A DNA stretch of 64,000 bases from Peronospora farinosa (Eukaryota > Oomycota > Peronosporomycetes > Peronosporales > Peronosporaceae): contig CANTFK010000990.1 of NCBI GenBank assembly GCA_947646735.1, positions 558,001-622,000 of the forward strand, written 5' to 3'. The notes beneath the pieces are model-generated. The model saw only the letters and a program-made list of their open reading frames with translations. It searched no databases and had not been told where the DNA came from. Of the stretch, positions 1 to 10,683 are shown piece by piece; within the stretch, counting starts at the first letter, position 1; the number at the start of each line of letters is the position of its first letter. A program made the position numbers and the translations under genes.

Positions 1-27
1 CGCCCCGACTACAATTCTCGGAACGCT

Positions 28-1100
28 TTGAATCGTCAGGCGAATAGTGGCGAGGATAATGATAATCGATGTGCGATGTGTGTGTCGCTGAACCGAAATC
101 GGGTCACACCCGAGCTGTGTTTATTTGACGAAATCGTCGCAACGTACAAGAACGATTCAGATTATGCAGACATTATGCGTGCCCCCAGCGATGTTGAACT
201 AGGAGCTTTGTCACGAACCAAGCACGACCACATTCATTTATACAGTTTAGTCGGCGATTTGCTTCTGTATAGCATCGATCAATACGATTCTTCTCGCACG
301 GTGAATGTTTGCAACATGGATTTACGTGCAAGAATCATCCACGAGTATCACGATGCCTCTACTGGCGGTCATTTAGGCCGCGAAAAGACTTTCGCGGCTG
401 TGTCTCGAGACTTCTTCTGGCCCCACATGTATAAGTGGGTACGAAACTGAACCGAACGTGCAAGATTTGCCAGCGTGTGAAGCCATCTCCATCGTCGCAG
501 GCTCCCTTGCGATCGTTGCCGATTGCAGCCGAGGCCTGGCGATCAGTTTTGATGGACTTCATCTTCGGGCTTGCGCCCGATAGTCAAGCTCGAACGAGTA
601 TCCTGGTTTTTGTTGACTAATTTAGCAAGATAACACATCTAAAGCCTGTTCACTATAAGATCACCGCGGCAGAGACCGCGGCGCACTTTATTGACGCGGT
701 ATTCCGTCATCATGGCCTACCAGAAAACATTGTTTTGGACCGTGCTCCGCGATTCACGTCCGTATTTTGGACGTCACTGTTCGAGCTTTTCGGGACAAAA
801 CTGCTGATGTCGACTGCAGCCCATCCGAAAACGGGTGGGCAAACCAAGCGCGTGAACGGGGTCCTCGAAGACGTTCTTTGAAGTTAAGCTACGTCATTCA
901 CAAGTTAGAGTGCATTTTTACCACTCGCTGAGTTCGCACTCAACAACGCCGTACACGCGTCAACAGGATTAACGCCATTTATTGTGAATTTGGCTCGTCA
1001 CCCTCGTGTTCCTACTCTCCTTGCCAAGGAGCGACCCAAAATACCTAGTAGCTCCACTCTGGGGGGATAAAGGCGATAAACAGGATCGAGTGCAGCTCAC
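28..1100 (+). pseudogene. Integrase remnant of gypsy copy A
   Basis: The first 140 codons contain the H2C2 zinc-binding region of a retrotransposon integrase: HEYHDASTGGHLG, then FFWPHMYKW, then the frame is lost near 447 where bases present in element B are missing. Frame changes and stops follow (for example TAA at about 617 where B has an open codon). Downstream fragments still match the B integrase core around the second Asp and the catalytic Glu. The element terminates with the same TGA just before the chromodomain frame as in B. Non-functional. Confidence 0.85.
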
Positions 1101-1106
1101 GGTATC

Positions 1107-2402
1107 TTGAGCGCGAATGCAGTAACCCGATCCAAGGCAAAGACGGCTACTTTGACGCCACCAGACGCCACGTCCCCATTAGCTCGATGGACCGCGCAGA
1201 CATTGATTGAACCATCTTCGGGTAAGCGTTCACCTACTGCCAACTACGCGCCGATTGAGTCGGCGCGACCGATTGATGACATGACTGTGTCGGAGTTGAT
1301 ACTCCAACGTCAAGCCATCACCCGGTTTGTACGCGACGCACTACAATCTGCGGTAGACCAACAGAAAGAGAACGCTGAAAAACATGGCAGAAAGAATATG
1401 AGAAAGTTTGAGAAAGGTAACCGTGTATTGTTATCTACGAAAGGTTTGAGGGACTCAGCGGTCACTAACCTGGGCGCGAGTAAACTAGCGCCACGCTTCA
1501 TCGGTCCATTAAAGGGTTCTGAAATGAATCGGCGACGCTTATACACTCGACGTCCCCTCTCCACTGCGACTCCACCCGACATTCTATGTCGGGCGGTTGA
1601 AGGAATATCGTCCGGCTACGCTTCACGTTTTAGCTCCGATGCCGGCTTCAGGGGTCCGTAAGACGATCGGCCTTCCCGTCATGCTCGACGCGCCGATGAC
1701 ATGGAGCGCGTCGCGATGCCGTCTTTACACGACCAAGCACCTGGCGCTTCAGAACTCTCACCTGTTCTAGCAATTCAAGGTTCGACTGCCGGGTCTCACT
1801 CGCAGTCTTCTCCGCCTGGACGGCACGCTCACTGTCAGCCTCAGCCTCCATCTGAGCATCTGCAGCATTGTTCACGGCCAAATCAACATCGTCCTGGGCA
1901 ACCAGGACGCCAGCATTACCATCGCTAGCGCCCTCCTCCGCTTGTTGATGCGGAGGGACAGGTGCGCTGGGTTGTAGACCGCATTGTGGGTCACGAGGAC
2001 CCTCCACAACCGGTACTGCAGTCGGCTCATGAAAAGGGCGCGGCTCCATCCGCGCGCACGTACCGAGTACATTGGCTTGAATTCCCTCCCGAGCAGTATA
2101 CATGGCAATCGCGTTCATTAATCCTATGTGACGTTACAGATGTTTTTCAGTCGTACGAAACCACGGAGTCGGTCTATTCCGATGGGAGCTCGAACGCTCT
2201 CGTGACAAACGAGAACGGTAAGAAGACACACGCCGTCGGGAACGAGAACGATGACGCAAACGAGAACGATGACGCGAACGAGAACGATGCCGTGAACGAG
2301 AACGTCGTCGTGAATACATATTATCACAATTGCGAGGCGAGAATCGCGCAGCAGGACGGGAAGGCGAATGTGTCGCTTCCCTGCTCCGATGATTCTGCGT
2401 AG
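1107..2402 (+). pseudogene. Integrase C-terminal and chromodomain frame of gypsy copy A, broken
   Basis: Two open stretches, 1107-1661 and 1962-2402, correspond to the separate 449-codon frame at 55722-57071 of element B. The first has the SH3-like integrase tail (KFEKGNRVLLSTKGLR and KLAPRFIGP) and breaks near 1515. The second has the chromodomain-like part (RWVVDRIVGHEDPPQ, then YRVHWLEFPPEQYTW). A low-complexity Asn-Glu-Asn-Asp repeat follows at about 2240-2310. It starts one base back from the stop of the upstream frame, as in B. Confidence 0.8.
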
Positions 2403-3040
2403 ATTGAATCCGCTGTCGCGAGTGGTAGGCGCACCACGAATAACCGCGCTTTTCCGTTTGCTCAGACTTCGCTCATACTTTGCAATCCAACTTCGTTTGC
2501 GTTCGCTGAGTGGACACTCAGTGATGTGTCGTCGCCATTCGTCATGAGTTGGGCGTGGAGTCGAGTCACAAGATTGGCATCCTTCATTGACATGGACGAA
2601 GCAGAGACGGTCCTCATTCCAAGCATCCTCACACGTAGCGCGCCGATGGAGTGATCGGCGCGAAGTTCCTCTCGATTGGCGAGCCATAGCTGGAAGCTGC
2701 TACCATCCTCGAGCATCCGATTTCAACGTTGGATGAAGGTACACCAAGAACGTTGCAGGGCTTCATGCTCGATTCCATCAAGACCTTTCCCGCGCAGTTT
2801 TCGAAATCGGCGGAAGTAGTCCCGCATCGTGTCCAGCGAGTCCGGAGCGTGAGCTCCGGACAAGTCGTACAGTGATCAAGGTATGAGCTACCGCGCCATG
2901 ATGCTGGCTGTTGCATTCCCGCTGATATTTCTTGGAAATGCTGCTGGATTGGGTGTTGGGTCTCCGGACATTGCTTGTTCGTTTGTGAGCGATGGGGTTT
3001 CGACATTTGAGCACTTACGGCTGGTAGGTGCTGTCTTGAG
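1648..3040 (-). pseudogene. Decayed antisense ORF of gypsy copy A
   Basis: Reading on the minus strand from beside the LTR, this region matches the intact 481-codon antisense frame of element B (55118-56563). Recognisable parts include EDGSSFQLWLANREELRADH, the Cys-rich NEGCQSCDSTPRPTHDEW, an Arg-Ser-rich stretch and a C-terminal region rich in Gln, Glu and Ala. Copy A has TAG and TGA in place of Gln and Trp codons and a short indel at about 2640, so it is dead. Its value is as a second copy for comparison. Confidence 0.6.
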
Positions 3041-3050
3041 AAGGGGGTGA

Positions 3051-3394
3051 TGTAATGGACTACATTACACACATAACATTACCATAAATGAACCAATTAC
3101 ATATGTTGGTAGGTGCTGTGTTCGAATAGCGGGCACAGCGTGGCAATTTCATCATTGGTTCATTGTTAAAACTTTAGGTCCCAATATGTACCACTTATAA
3201 ATTAACCTGAAAATGTGTGGTTCCCGAAAGGCGGGAACACTGTCGTCTTTATAACGGCTTGAATATCTTCGTAATTAGTACAAATTATAACAATTATAAA
3301 ATAAAATTAAATTTACTTAGAAGCTCTTACTTGGGCATAAATCTTTATCAAACGCACTTGTGAGCTAGTGACAGTACATGTTAGCCCCGTTACA
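3051..3394 (+). repeat. 3' LTR of gypsy copy A (344 bp) with polypurine tract at 3038-3050
   Basis: The LTR begins TGTAATGGACTACATTACA and ends TAGCCCCGTTACA, so the termini are TG...CA. A purine tract GAGAAGGGGGTGA lies directly upstream, as expected for a plus-strand element. The same LTR in inverted orientation bounds element B (54763-55104). It holds several short hairpins, for example GTTCCCG paired with CGGGAAC. Confidence 0.85.
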
Positions 3395-3400
3395 GTTTGC

Positions 3401-3520
3401 CATTTTTTATACCATTACTGATGTGAGAGTGTGACTTAACAGCTGCGTATTGACGGACACGATGCCCATGCGAAGCTCCTATTATACTTCACGCATCCAA
3501 ATCATGAAGGCGACGAATGG
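3401..3520. repeat. Diverged duplicate of sequence at 4325-4515
   Basis: Blocks such as CACGATGCCCATGCGAAGCT and TCCTATTATACTTCA occur here and again near 4450-4495, together with GTTTGCCATTTT and CCATTACT. The copy at 4.3 kb contains an extra stretch of about 60 bp. The copy here abuts the end of the gypsy LTR. The source is an unrecognised sequence that is open on the minus strand in the 4.3-kb copy. Confidence 0.6.
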
Positions 3521-3818
3521 TCTCCTCCAAGCTTGATTGCAGCGACTCCACTACTTTGTGAGCAGGTCATTGGTGACCAAGTAACGTTGCTACGAGACGA
3601 TCGGTGGGCAACTCTGAGTCAGGCCTAAACCGAACAGGGCTGTTTGTCCACCTAATTGAAGGATTGATTTAGCAGTAAGGGTAGAGGGCAGCAAAAATCC
3701 CTGAAAGCAGCAGCTGAGCATGCGCAGTTCTTGCCGTGCGCTGTCACGCACCGACGGGTGCGGTGGACCTGCGTAGGCGGTGAGATGTGTGAGGTTGTGT
3801 GCAAAAGGTGCAAAGCAC

Positions 3819-3890
3819 GGGCCCAGCCGGTGATCAAAACCGGGACTTCTCACACCCAAAGCGAGAATCATACCACTAGACCACTAGGCC
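3819..3890 (-). tRNA. tRNA-Pro (anticodon TGG)
   Basis: The minus strand folds as a 72-nt cloverleaf. The acceptor arm is GGCCTAG with CTGGGCC plus discriminator C. The D region is GTCTAGTGGTATGAT. The anticodon loop is TTTGGGT between CTCGC and GTGAG. The T arm is CCGGT/ACCGG with loop TTTGATC. The loop has TTT where most tRNAs have TTC, otherwise it looks functional. No intron and no encoded CCA. It sits alone among repeats. Confidence 0.85.
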
Positions 3891-4224
3891 GCTAACCTAA
3901 CCGCAACACCTACCCACAAACAACAACAATACACATACCCAATAACAATACACATACCCAATAACCATACACGCCCACAAAACTACACCACGTCTTCCTG
4001 CTCGCTCCACTTAAGCACATGTTGCACTTCCATACTGGTCCTACTCATTGCGTCGTGAGCCTCTTATTCGCTCTGTAGACCACTGTAAACTTGAGTCAAT
4101 CATATTAAGTTATAGAGGCAATTAGTCACACCAACCATTGCTAGCGCACAACGCCGCTCACGACCGCATCACAAAGCTTTTGAAATCTAGAAACCATCGC
4201 CAAAATCTCTCGTAATCTGCTTGC
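3891..4224. other. Intergenic, no gene seen
   Basis: A-rich low-complexity sequence. A 22-bp unit (AACAATACACATACCCAAT and two bases) is repeated about twice at 3925-3972 with a degenerate third copy. No open frame or RNA gene was recognised. Confidence 0.5.
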
Positions 4225-4792
4225 TCATTCTTTCGCCGACGAGCTGTCTATTCCTACGATACAAACCCACTTAACGATCTGATAGTACATTTTCCATGGA
4301 AGTGCGTGCAAAGCAGACGCTTTGTTTGCCATTTTCAAACCATTACTCGGTGCGAAAGTGTGACTGAACGAGCTATGACTACCCAAACCTATCACTGATA
4401 CAAGGACATCCCATTTGCGTGCCAATATTAACGGTTGGACAGCGTATTGACGGCACGATGCCCATGCGAAGCTCCTATTATACTTCAAGCATCCAAACTC
4501 ATGTAGGCAACAAATGATGTCCTCCCGGGCGTCATTCCATTCGATTGGACCACAGTTGATTAAATTGGGCAGAGCGTTCTGCGTCTCCTTCTGGGCCTGC
4601 TCACGCAGAATCTCATCTTGAGTCTTATTGATGAATTCAGCCGCAGAATGCCCATGTGCTTTGGACGCGTCTCCACTCTGTCCGAGAACAAGTGCCTTTA
4701 ACTGTTCCAGCTGAGCAACATGCTGCTCAGGAGAACAATAGAAGAGGTTGAACGGGTCTTGTTTATCAAATTTTGAACCAAATGCTCTAGTT
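4225..4792 (-). pseudogene. Unidentified open frame, possible exon or pseudogene
   Basis: The minus strand is open for about 189 codons from just after a TAA at about 4795 to TGA at 4225, but the first ATG is only at 4488. The upstream half is rich in Gln, Glu and Leu and looks helical (for example SPEQHVAQLEQLKALVLGQS). The downstream half contains KYNRSFAWASCRQYAVQPL. An AG near 4793 could be a splice acceptor, so this may be the last exon of a lost or spliced gene. A decayed duplicate of part of it lies at 3401-3520. I do not recognise the family. Confidence 0.3.
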
Positions 4793-5078
4793 TAGTATGA
4801 TGCTAGGAGAGGTGGGGGAATTGGACCTAATCCATTTTGAGGCCCATCCTCACTCACACGTACAATCAGTGAGAAGGGTCGTGGAAAGAACTACTAGTGC
4901 TAATAATTATGAACGGGCGCTTTTAGGAAACCACTACGTGCTACTGGCACACACCTTTTGCACAAGCGATGATTTTATAAATTTTGATCCCATCAATGGA
5001 TATCGCATTTATTGGGATGGGTCACATTGGTGTGCCTTACCCAAGTATCAGGTCCAAAATACTTACGTACCCTTTTAG

Positions 5079-6737
5079 ACCTCTTTGTGAAGTATCGCAT
5101 TCTTAACGAGTACGTGTAACGCTTGGCCCGTTACAATTGGACTGCTCGAATTTAGTGGACTTGGACGATCTAGTTAGTGTAATCCCATTGACGCATAATT
5201 GGACGGATGATTGTTATACGTAAACAAGCGTCCCTGTCCTGTTCTGGCATACACAAACATTTTCAGCTTTAATTGTCTTGAGCCATGATGCTGGCATAAT
5301 ATGCCACGTTTGCTGCAGCGACTTAGCCGTCCACGTTAATCGTTGCAAATTGTAGAGAAATAAGACGGCCACTTCCTTCTAACTGTGGTGTGACATTAAC
5401 GTCAACCGATCCCCTTGTCGTCTGTAACGTTACGACTCAATTGTTCTATGTGCGATGCTTGTAATGGTGAAACGTATTTACTCAGATCTCGCATCCTTGT
5501 ATTGCGGCAGTTGGACAAAGGCGAAATGATCAGGCTAGCTTCAAACGTAGTCTCTGCTTCCACCATTTCGATAAAGGACACGCATTCGTCTTACTAACCC
5601 CCACCGGCTCATCTGTGTCCAGTTTATAGTGTCGATGTAACAGGCCAAAAGTTACACGGCTCGTTAAATATCGAATACTTAACGGAAAGGCTAAATGGGT
5701 ACGAGGTACCTTAGGCCTGCCACTTGGGTGCGGCACAACAATGTGGCCCACCTGATATCCATAGATGGATTCACATTCAGCGGGGATGACGCCCAGTTGA
5801 GACTAGGAGTCATGGTGACGCTTCAGATAAATGTCATCAGCGAACTGAAATGTATTGAAGCTCGCACGTAAGGATACGCTTCTGAAGAGACACGTATCCA
5901 ATCTTTCCATAATTAGCCAATCAGTATTTAATCTTATATTCAGTTAAATCTATTAAATATAATTCAGTCTTGAATCTTTCTAAACATCGCACACTGCGCA
6001 CGAGAAGCTGAAAAAGCTTCTGCGCGACGTAAGTGAGGCACTTCTTAGTTGTTCGTTGCGCGGTTCGCCCCAAGCGACCGGCAACGGTTGGTACAGCGCC
6101 TTTTAGCGCCGACCAACACCACCACCACCGCACGCGGAGGTAAGACGGTATACCCGCTTCCTCGCGCTGCTTGAAGGTGTGCCCGCGTAATTCGTGGCAG
6201 CTTCTTTACAAAGTGCCCGTTTACAGTCGGTCGCACCTCATTGGCGTCCTTCATAATATGGACAACTGTTTCTTTGTTCGGTATAAGCGTAATACTTCCC
6301 GTTTTTACGCTCATCCAGCCGTCACCTCGATCTTAAAATCTTCCGAATAAAACACTCGAAAGTCTCTAACGTTCTCAGCGTAGTCGAAAAAATACACCTG
6401 CTTTGTGGTCAAGGATAAATCTTGTACTGTCAGCAGTAATATTGAGGGTTTGCTGGGTCGATCCCTTTACTATTGCTTAGGCCAAGGAGCACAACATCGT
6501 CATTTTTAACATCTTCATTTTTACCATCCTCACTGGGTTTTCCTCACGACGTACACGGCTCGCGATTATGACACTACAACGAACAAAATCGTATTATTTC
6601 ACGATGGAGCCACACTAGCACCTAAAAAACCAGATTCTTGTGCTGGCGTTCTAAGTACCCGGCTAAGATCAAACTAGTTGGTTCAAGCATAGGAATCAAA
6701 GGATCACTGGGCGGCCTTTAAGTTAAAGAAGGGGACC
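5079..6737. other. Repeat-derived intergenic region without a clear gene
   Basis: No convincing complete gene. At 5115-5135 TGTAACG and CGTTACA flank an 7-bp core, which resembles the palindromic ends of the LTRs found elsewhere in this window and may mark another LTR remnant. A minus-strand stretch at about 6045-6400 is open in two adjoining frames (for example IPNKETVVHIMKDANEVRPT) and may be a broken gene; the family is not recognised. Confidence 0.4.
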
Positions 6738-6742
6738 ACTGG

Positions 6743-7202
6743 TGTAATGGGGCACCCTCCGACTATACTGATTACAGTATAGTCTACTTTCACTGATTAC
6801 AGTGAAAGCAGGTGCCTCAATTACCTCTCTTACACAAGAGGCAGAGGAAGCTTTACTTCTAAACAAACGCTTAGAAGTAGAGGAAAAGAAAACTGTATTT
6901 AATATAGTTAACTATCTTAATAAAACTAATCTGTTATAACCTATGTTAACTATATTAAACTACAACTATGTATGTTGACGACTTGCCCTCCACTCATTGC
7001 GCGCGTCCATCGGTCATTGGTCAGCGCGCTGGTTGATATGATGGCCCATATCAACCAATAAGAGGGCATCTCCAACTTCAAGGAGATCTAGGAACAATAT
7101 TATAAGAAAAGGTAATATTGTCAAAATATTATTAGTTATAATAATGTTTTATTGACACTTCATATAAGTGTCAATATTATGTAACGGGCTCGCCCCGTTA
7201 CA
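6743..7202. repeat. Solo LTR, 460 bp, with 5-bp target-site duplication ACTGG
   Basis: It starts TGTAATGGGGC and ends GCCCCGTTACA, an inverted terminal match of 10 of 11 bases. ACTGG occurs immediately before (6738-6742) and immediately after (7203-7207), a perfect 5-bp target duplication, so this is a complete solo LTR left by LTR-LTR recombination or a very short element. The interior holds eight perfect inverted repeats with arms of 9-15 bp. The insertion lies beside the 3' end of the copia remnant. Orientation is uncertain because no coding part remains. Confidence 0.85.
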
Positions 7203-7347
7203 ACTGGTGTCGATTCAGACTGACCGCCTCGTACGTATTGCTATCAGCTTAATGACTAAACAATTTTCCCAGTACTTGTCGCAACTACTATGCGGACCAT
7301 GCTGACGAACCAAAAGTAGTTCAGTCAGAGCTTCTCTCACGGTATGA

Positions 7348-8150
7348 TTATAGACGGCTAATCGATTCTGTTGCTAGCGTCATCGCGCTCGAGTTGCCGA
7401 CGCCGATCTCCACTGCGACGCTCTTGTTCGCCACGCTCGATGGTTTCTCAATTGCGTTGCGAAGCGATGCTGATTCCTTAGCTGCTTCGCACGTTGCGAT
7501 GTACTCTGCTTCTGCCGTGATCATTGCAACGACACTTTGAAGCCGTGAGAGCCATGACCCCGCGCCACCCGCAGTAGTGAATACCACGCCGGTCACACTT
7601 TGTCGCGTGTCGGGATCACTGCCCCAATCGCTGTCACTGAATCCTTCAAATACAATGTGGCCTGCGCTTTCATCTTGGCGCTTGTGAATTATACTGTCGT
7701 TCAAGATGCTTGCAAATAGCAAAATATTCGTATCTCTACTATTTTTGTTGCTGCCAATAGATCGTCGACGGCAACCAGCGAAAAACAGACTACACCATTC
7801 ATCCATCGCACATATAAACACGGCTCGGGGTGTGTCCATGCTCGAATTCTTGCGCCCTGAGAAAGCGATCGGACTCCACGTTCCATTCTCGTCCAGCCTG
7901 GCGCAAACCATACAGAGCTTTCTTCACTATCAATGCTTTGTTGCTTGCATTCACGTGGTCTAGGATGCGATAGACGTACTGTAAAATTTGTATGCCCGCA
8001 TGAGATATGCTTTGTTGACGTCGCAATTGTAAATGTCCAGACGCAATAGCGTCGACAGTGCCACAAACAATCCAAATACGCCATGCGAATATACCGGTGC
8101 ATATGTGTCGACAAAATCAATATCTTGGCATTGCTTGTCGCCGCGCGCAA
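7348..8150 (-). pseudogene. Copia reverse transcriptase and RNase H remnant
   Basis: The RT piece KKALYGLRQAGREWNVESDR is the copia motif that follows the catalytic region. The RNase H piece has SDSDWGSDPDTRQSVTG, GSWLSRLQSVVAMITAEAEY and CEAAKESASLRNAIE, diagnostic for Ty1/copia. The frame changes several times between about 8030 and 7690. No working product expected. Confidence 0.8.
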
Positions 8151-8762
8151 TAAGGCGAGTTTTAAATCAAATCACTCCTCCTTGCTTTGGTCTGCACCGC
8201 ATAGACCCACATCAATGTCAACATGTTTGTCGACAATGGCACTTCCGCCACGTCAATCTTCTCGAGAACCCTTTCAGTCTTAAGCGCTTCGAGCTCAAGA
8301 CACTCCGCATCACGCCACTTGCTTGCGTACACTCGGAACGCACTGATCCCGCTGACTCTTTAGATATTCACGTCGCTTTTGTGTACTGCTCTTCCCCGTC
8401 ATCAACGCCGCACATCGTCGCATGGATGACAAAGTCGTTGAAACGCGATGGCAATCGACACGGATCCACGTCGTCTCCATCAATGTTTTGTGCACCCGTT
8501 CACATGGATTCAGCAGCAAACTGGCTAGTCCGACTTGTACATGCTCCATGTCTCAATCATTTAATCACTGTTTGAATTTTGGCACTCGCGAATTCACCAC
8601 CTTTGTCCGTTGGCAGTTGTCGTATCGGAAATTCAATCCTCTTTCCACCAATGTTCTCACTTGCATTACGACAAACCTGTCGTTCAGCGCAAAAAGCACT
8701 GTTTCAAAGCTGCAGCCATTGCATGTGCTGCTTTACTTTGCAGCATGTACGTTGTCACAAAC

Positions 8763-9392
8763 TTACTGACAGCATCCATGACGACCAAAACTGCACCAAT
8801 ATATGCGGATTTGAAACCACAAACGGTCCAGCGTCTTCTTAAACGACTTCCGTACTCGCTTCGCCAAGTGACACGTCTCGCAGTCATGTACATCACGTCC
8901 TGAGAGCATCATGCCATCGAAGAGCTTCCGGTCCACCATCAACTTGATGTACTGTGGACACACATGGCTCAGACGCTTGTGCCACAATTGCATATCAGCA
9001 ACACCATCTCTGGCCGTGAAGTTGATCACACGCGTCTCGGAACTTGTGTCATCCTTGTCTCGCGCTGCAATTTACTCTCAAACACTTAACAAGCTCCAAC
9101 TCTTTCGGCTTGAGCCGCCGATTCGTTACCCTTCAAATTGTAAATCGGTGCGTGTTCGAGTCCCACTCGATCGTAAGTTATCGTCAATTGCAGGTCCCAT
9201 CGACAACGGCAGGTTGATCACACCAGGAACGAAAAGCACGTCGTCGATCACAGCAGTCTTCCCGTCCACGAACGTTTCAAATACGATCGTCCCAACTCCG
9301 ACTGGTCGCTCCTTGAAGCTCGGTGCGACACCATGCACAGTCGCTTCTTCAATCGAGAACTCCAGATTAGCGAATGAAGTACTACTCCTCAC
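8763..9392 (-). pseudogene. Copia protease and pre-integrase/integrase remnant
   Basis: 9392-9126 has VDGKTAVIDDVLFVPGVINL, matching the copia protease to pre-integrase linker. 9029-8763 has LWHKRLSHVCPQYIKLMVD and CETCHLAKRVRKSF, the H-H-C-C zinc-binding domain (LWHxRLxH, then CxxCxxxK). Stops and frame changes separate the parts. The integrase core further downstream is scrambled. Confidence 0.75.
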
Positions 9393-9647
9393 CGATCACA
9401 TGCGTAATTGATGTAGTGTCAATGTACGATCCCTAAATTCCAACAAACATTGATTGCATGCTCTGCTTCATTTTTGCAATCGCCATCGTCCACGTGTTCT
9501 AATTCAATGGTCCCTCAACTTGGTCTCCACCAAAAATCCCAATCACGTCACGTTGCGTAAAGTTCACCTTTATGTTGCACTTGCTTTCACTGCGATCATT
9601 GCCTTCAGCTCCGGCTGACGTCGAACCGTCGTCATATATAGCACGAC

Positions 9648-10437
9648 TTACACAAGTCCGCTTTCAATACTCTGTACTAATGAACGTATGACACTTCTTT
9701 TGCTTGTCCTTCGACTTGTCGCGTCCTTTGTCGACAGGAGTAAATCCTCTGCTGCCACCACTCTGGCTATCTTTTTTCTTGTCGCGCTGATGTTCGCGTC
9801 CTTGTCCTTCGTGCTCATGAGAGCACCAATGCCAAATCCGCTTTTGGTCTCGTCTTGCAAAGCTGCAGTTGTGCAAATCAGCTCACGGATCTTCTCTAAA
9901 GTGTAGACTGCCGCGTCGCCCACAAACTAAACTGTCTGTCGTAGTTGGTAGAACTGCGTCGTTTTCGGCAAACTAGCCAACAGAGCTTCGCACATATCGA
10001 GTTCGTTCACTGTACTGGAGATCAGCCAGTTCCATCTGGAGATAAAACATTCTCGCCAGATGCGCATTCACAATTCCGACTTTCGTCAGTTTTGCATTCC
10101 AGAGCTCGTAAACCAGCTGCCGTACACGTTATCCGCGAACAGTGGGGTCAGACTTATCCTCGTAGATAGCCATCAACGCTTTCCACAGCGCTAATGCTGT
10201 CGTTTGCTCGCGCATACGAGGCAACCGATCGCGCGACAAGCTCGTGAAGATATCCGGAGTTAAACTTGATCGTATGCGTCTTTTGGCCTTTCACCGTCAC
10301 AGAAAAGCTTCGACTTGTCGTAATGCCCGTCGAGCATGTCGCTCACCTTCTGCTCATCAAAGACATTCCGCATATTAGCTTGTAAACCTGCCAATCACGC
10401 CCCCTCCCACTCGATCAAGACTCTTTCGCTCGTATAC
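9648..10437 (-). pseudogene. Copia gag remnant
   Basis: Starting with a possible ATG at 10447 (MKNAEVYERK), the minus strand shows short gag-like pieces, including ASLPKTTQFYQLRQ and GDAAVYTLEKIRELICTTAA, followed by a Lys/Arg-rich tail. Several stops lie between. The assignment rests on position upstream of protease and on the gag-like helical pieces, so it is weaker than that of the pol parts. Confidence 0.5.
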
Positions 10438-10683
10438 TTCTGCATTTTTCATCTTCTTTGTTGAGCAATTGACGTGCCTTGGGCTTATTTACCCTGTTGA
10501 TTCCACGGTCGACTCAATTTTACAACTGATATTTACAAACCTCTGCGTTCTCGGCTACTACTCATTCCTGCAGCTGCTTTGCAGCTCTCAGAGCTTTTCT
10601 CGCCGTACGATTATAGGGGACAAATCGATTCGGTTGCTACACGGACCCTGTCGCTGCTCCCCCACTACGCTTGGATTTCAAGA

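Larger units (their letters stand above)
1..3394 (+). mobile_element. Ty3/gypsy LTR retrotransposon, copy A, 5'-truncated by window edge, decayed
   Basis: The 3' half of a chromodomain Ty3/gypsy element enters the window at the end of the RNase H region and runs through integrase, chromodomain frame, polypurine tract and 3' LTR. It is recognised by near-colinear similarity to the better preserved element B at 54763-61950, which lies on the opposite strand. Copy A has many stops, small indels and transitions, so it cannot encode working products. It is clearly older than B. The 5' part is outside the window, so its target duplication cannot be checked. Confidence 0.9.
7208..10646 (-). mobile_element. 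Decayed Ty1/copia retrotransposon
   Basis: Read on the minus strand the order is gag (about 10437-9648), protease region (about 9392-9126), integrase (about 9029 to 8300), reverse transcriptase (about 8150-7700) and RNase H (about 7690-7385), the Ty1/copia order with integrase before RT. Many stops and frame changes break it. A related segment of about 50 bp containing GAATCGATT and CTATAATC occurs at both ends (7326-7376 and 10588-10640) in the same orientation, probably the two LTR remnants, although I could align only that core. Confidence 0.8.

Noticed and set aside
10579..10683. 35-codon N-terminal extension of NAA40
   Set aside because: Falls in a transposon remnant and has no match to the NatD family; the ATG at 10684 gives the expected length.
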